Below are positions 63,336-64,000 of a stretch of DNA of 64,000 bases, piece after piece. A model generated the notes under the pieces. It saw only the letters and a list, made by a program, of their open reading frames with translations, did not search any database and was not told the DNA's origin. The DNA is from Zarea fungicola (lineage: Eukaryota; Ascomycota; Sordariomycetes; Hypocreales; Cordycipitaceae). The first letter of the stretch is position 1, and each line of letters begins with the position of its first letter. The position numbers and the translations under genes were made by a program. The stretch lies in contig FWCC01000124.1 of NCBI GenBank assembly GCA_900169235.1, positions 1-64,000 on the forward strand, read 5' to 3'.

Positions 63336-64000
63336 GTAACTAGGAAGTGGCTTTGGCACTTGCAATTGTTGGTCAAAGAGCCTGTGGTTTGTCTGCATGT
63401 ACAACGACACCGACTACCGAGTTGACTGGGCTACCTCTACTACTGTTGCCTGATTGCCGAGTTACCTCTGGAACCACAACAGTACTCGGAACCAAGCGAT
63501 GCCGAGACGTTATAGTGAAACTAGAAACGGTTGTCCGCGTGGCAGGGCAAGTAGAATGGTACCTAGTATCGTTCTGGCACATACCGGACGGCTGGCATGC
63601 TGCGACCACGTTTCTCTATTGGGAAATGGTCTTCTCCGCAGGGTTTGTTAAACTGAACAAGACAAGAACAAGACAAGAACAAGAAAAAGTGGCGGAAAGG
63701 GTCCGCAATGTGCCGGGGAAGGGGGATAGCCCTGCGTCGGTAGACCAAATTCCATGGCGTCGGCAAAGTGCTGCATGGGGAATGGTAGGGGGGAGGGGGC
63801 CCGATAGTGATAGATTTCATGGCGGGCGCCAAACGCGGGATGCTTGAGAAAATGGCATCATGGCAACTGCTAAAGAACCCTCCCTGGCCTGCATACATGT
63901 ACGGGTATGGAACACAAAGTGGCAAAGTTCTTGTTACTAGCACTCTTTACAGTACATTTACAAGTAGGCAACATGACTATTTATTGGATCTACCTTGGTC
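63336..64000. other. Terminal spacer of the window
   Basis: A 166-codon open frame (63347-63847) lacks an ATG at its 5' end and shows no domain. A GACAAGAACAA-type direct repeat lies at about 63660-63685. No gene is supported before the window ends. Confidence 0.5.

Noticed and set aside
63347..63847. 166-codon open frame after the MITE
   Set aside because: It begins with a non-ATG codon and shows no domain. The composition drifts to an Arg/Gly-rich tail from a purine-rich repeat.

Overview
This window reads as nuclear chromosomal DNA of a filamentous ascomycete (Pezizomycotina). The proteins look most like those of Sordariomycetes, probably Hypocreales; that placement is inferred from protein similarity alone. 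Genes carry short introns (mostly 50-150 nt) with GTRNGT-type donors, CTAAC/CTGAC-type branch sites and YAG acceptors. Coding exons are GC-richer than the T/A-tract-rich spacers. I support 21 protein-coding genes and one very weak short ORF. I saw no tRNA, rRNA or CRISPR array.

Layout. 1-18.6 kb: GAPDH (gpdA, +); a long disordered, probably nuclear protein (-); an unrecognised coiled-coil protein (+); a small secreted protein (+); the AAA+ ATPase RVB2/reptin (+); and a bHLH transcription factor (-). The spacers here are long. 18.6-25.4 kb: gene-poor. 25.4-33 kb: a TMEM135-like membrane protein (+), GET2 of the tail-anchored protein insertion pathway (-) and the COPII coat protein SEC31 (-). 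33-54 kb: gene-dense housekeeping block with an RRM protein, a B12D/NDUFA4-like mitochondrial protein, COX12, SDE2, ribosomal protein S10, a HUL4-type HECT ubiquitin ligase, a mitochondrial ribosomal L51/S25/CI-B8 protein, a YqeH/GEP3-type GTPase, the PP1 regulator YPI1, a mitochondrial Gta3/GatC-like protein, alpha-SNAP (SEC17) and the GID-complex ARM protein VID28. 54-64 kb: a second gene-poor tract holding a 243-bp Tc1/mariner-type MITE.

How the genes relate. This is not a biosynthetic cluster. It is core cell biology: secretory trafficking (SEC31, SEC17, GET2), mitochondrial respiration and translation (COX12, B12D, L51-type protein, GEP3-like, Gta3-like), splicing (SDE2, RRM protein) and ubiquitin/PP1 control (HECT ligase, VID28, YPI1). 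Between 33 and 50 kb, five divergent gene pairs each share one promoter of 327-454 bp. Two of these pairs join functionally related mitochondrial genes.

Most unusual observation: two genes, COX12 and the L51-type mitochondrial ribosomal protein gene, each appear to contain a 3-nt internal exon. Each is flanked on both sides by an intron with its own donor, branch site and acceptor. The B12D-like gene has a 16-nt internal exon. All three encode mitochondrial proteins.
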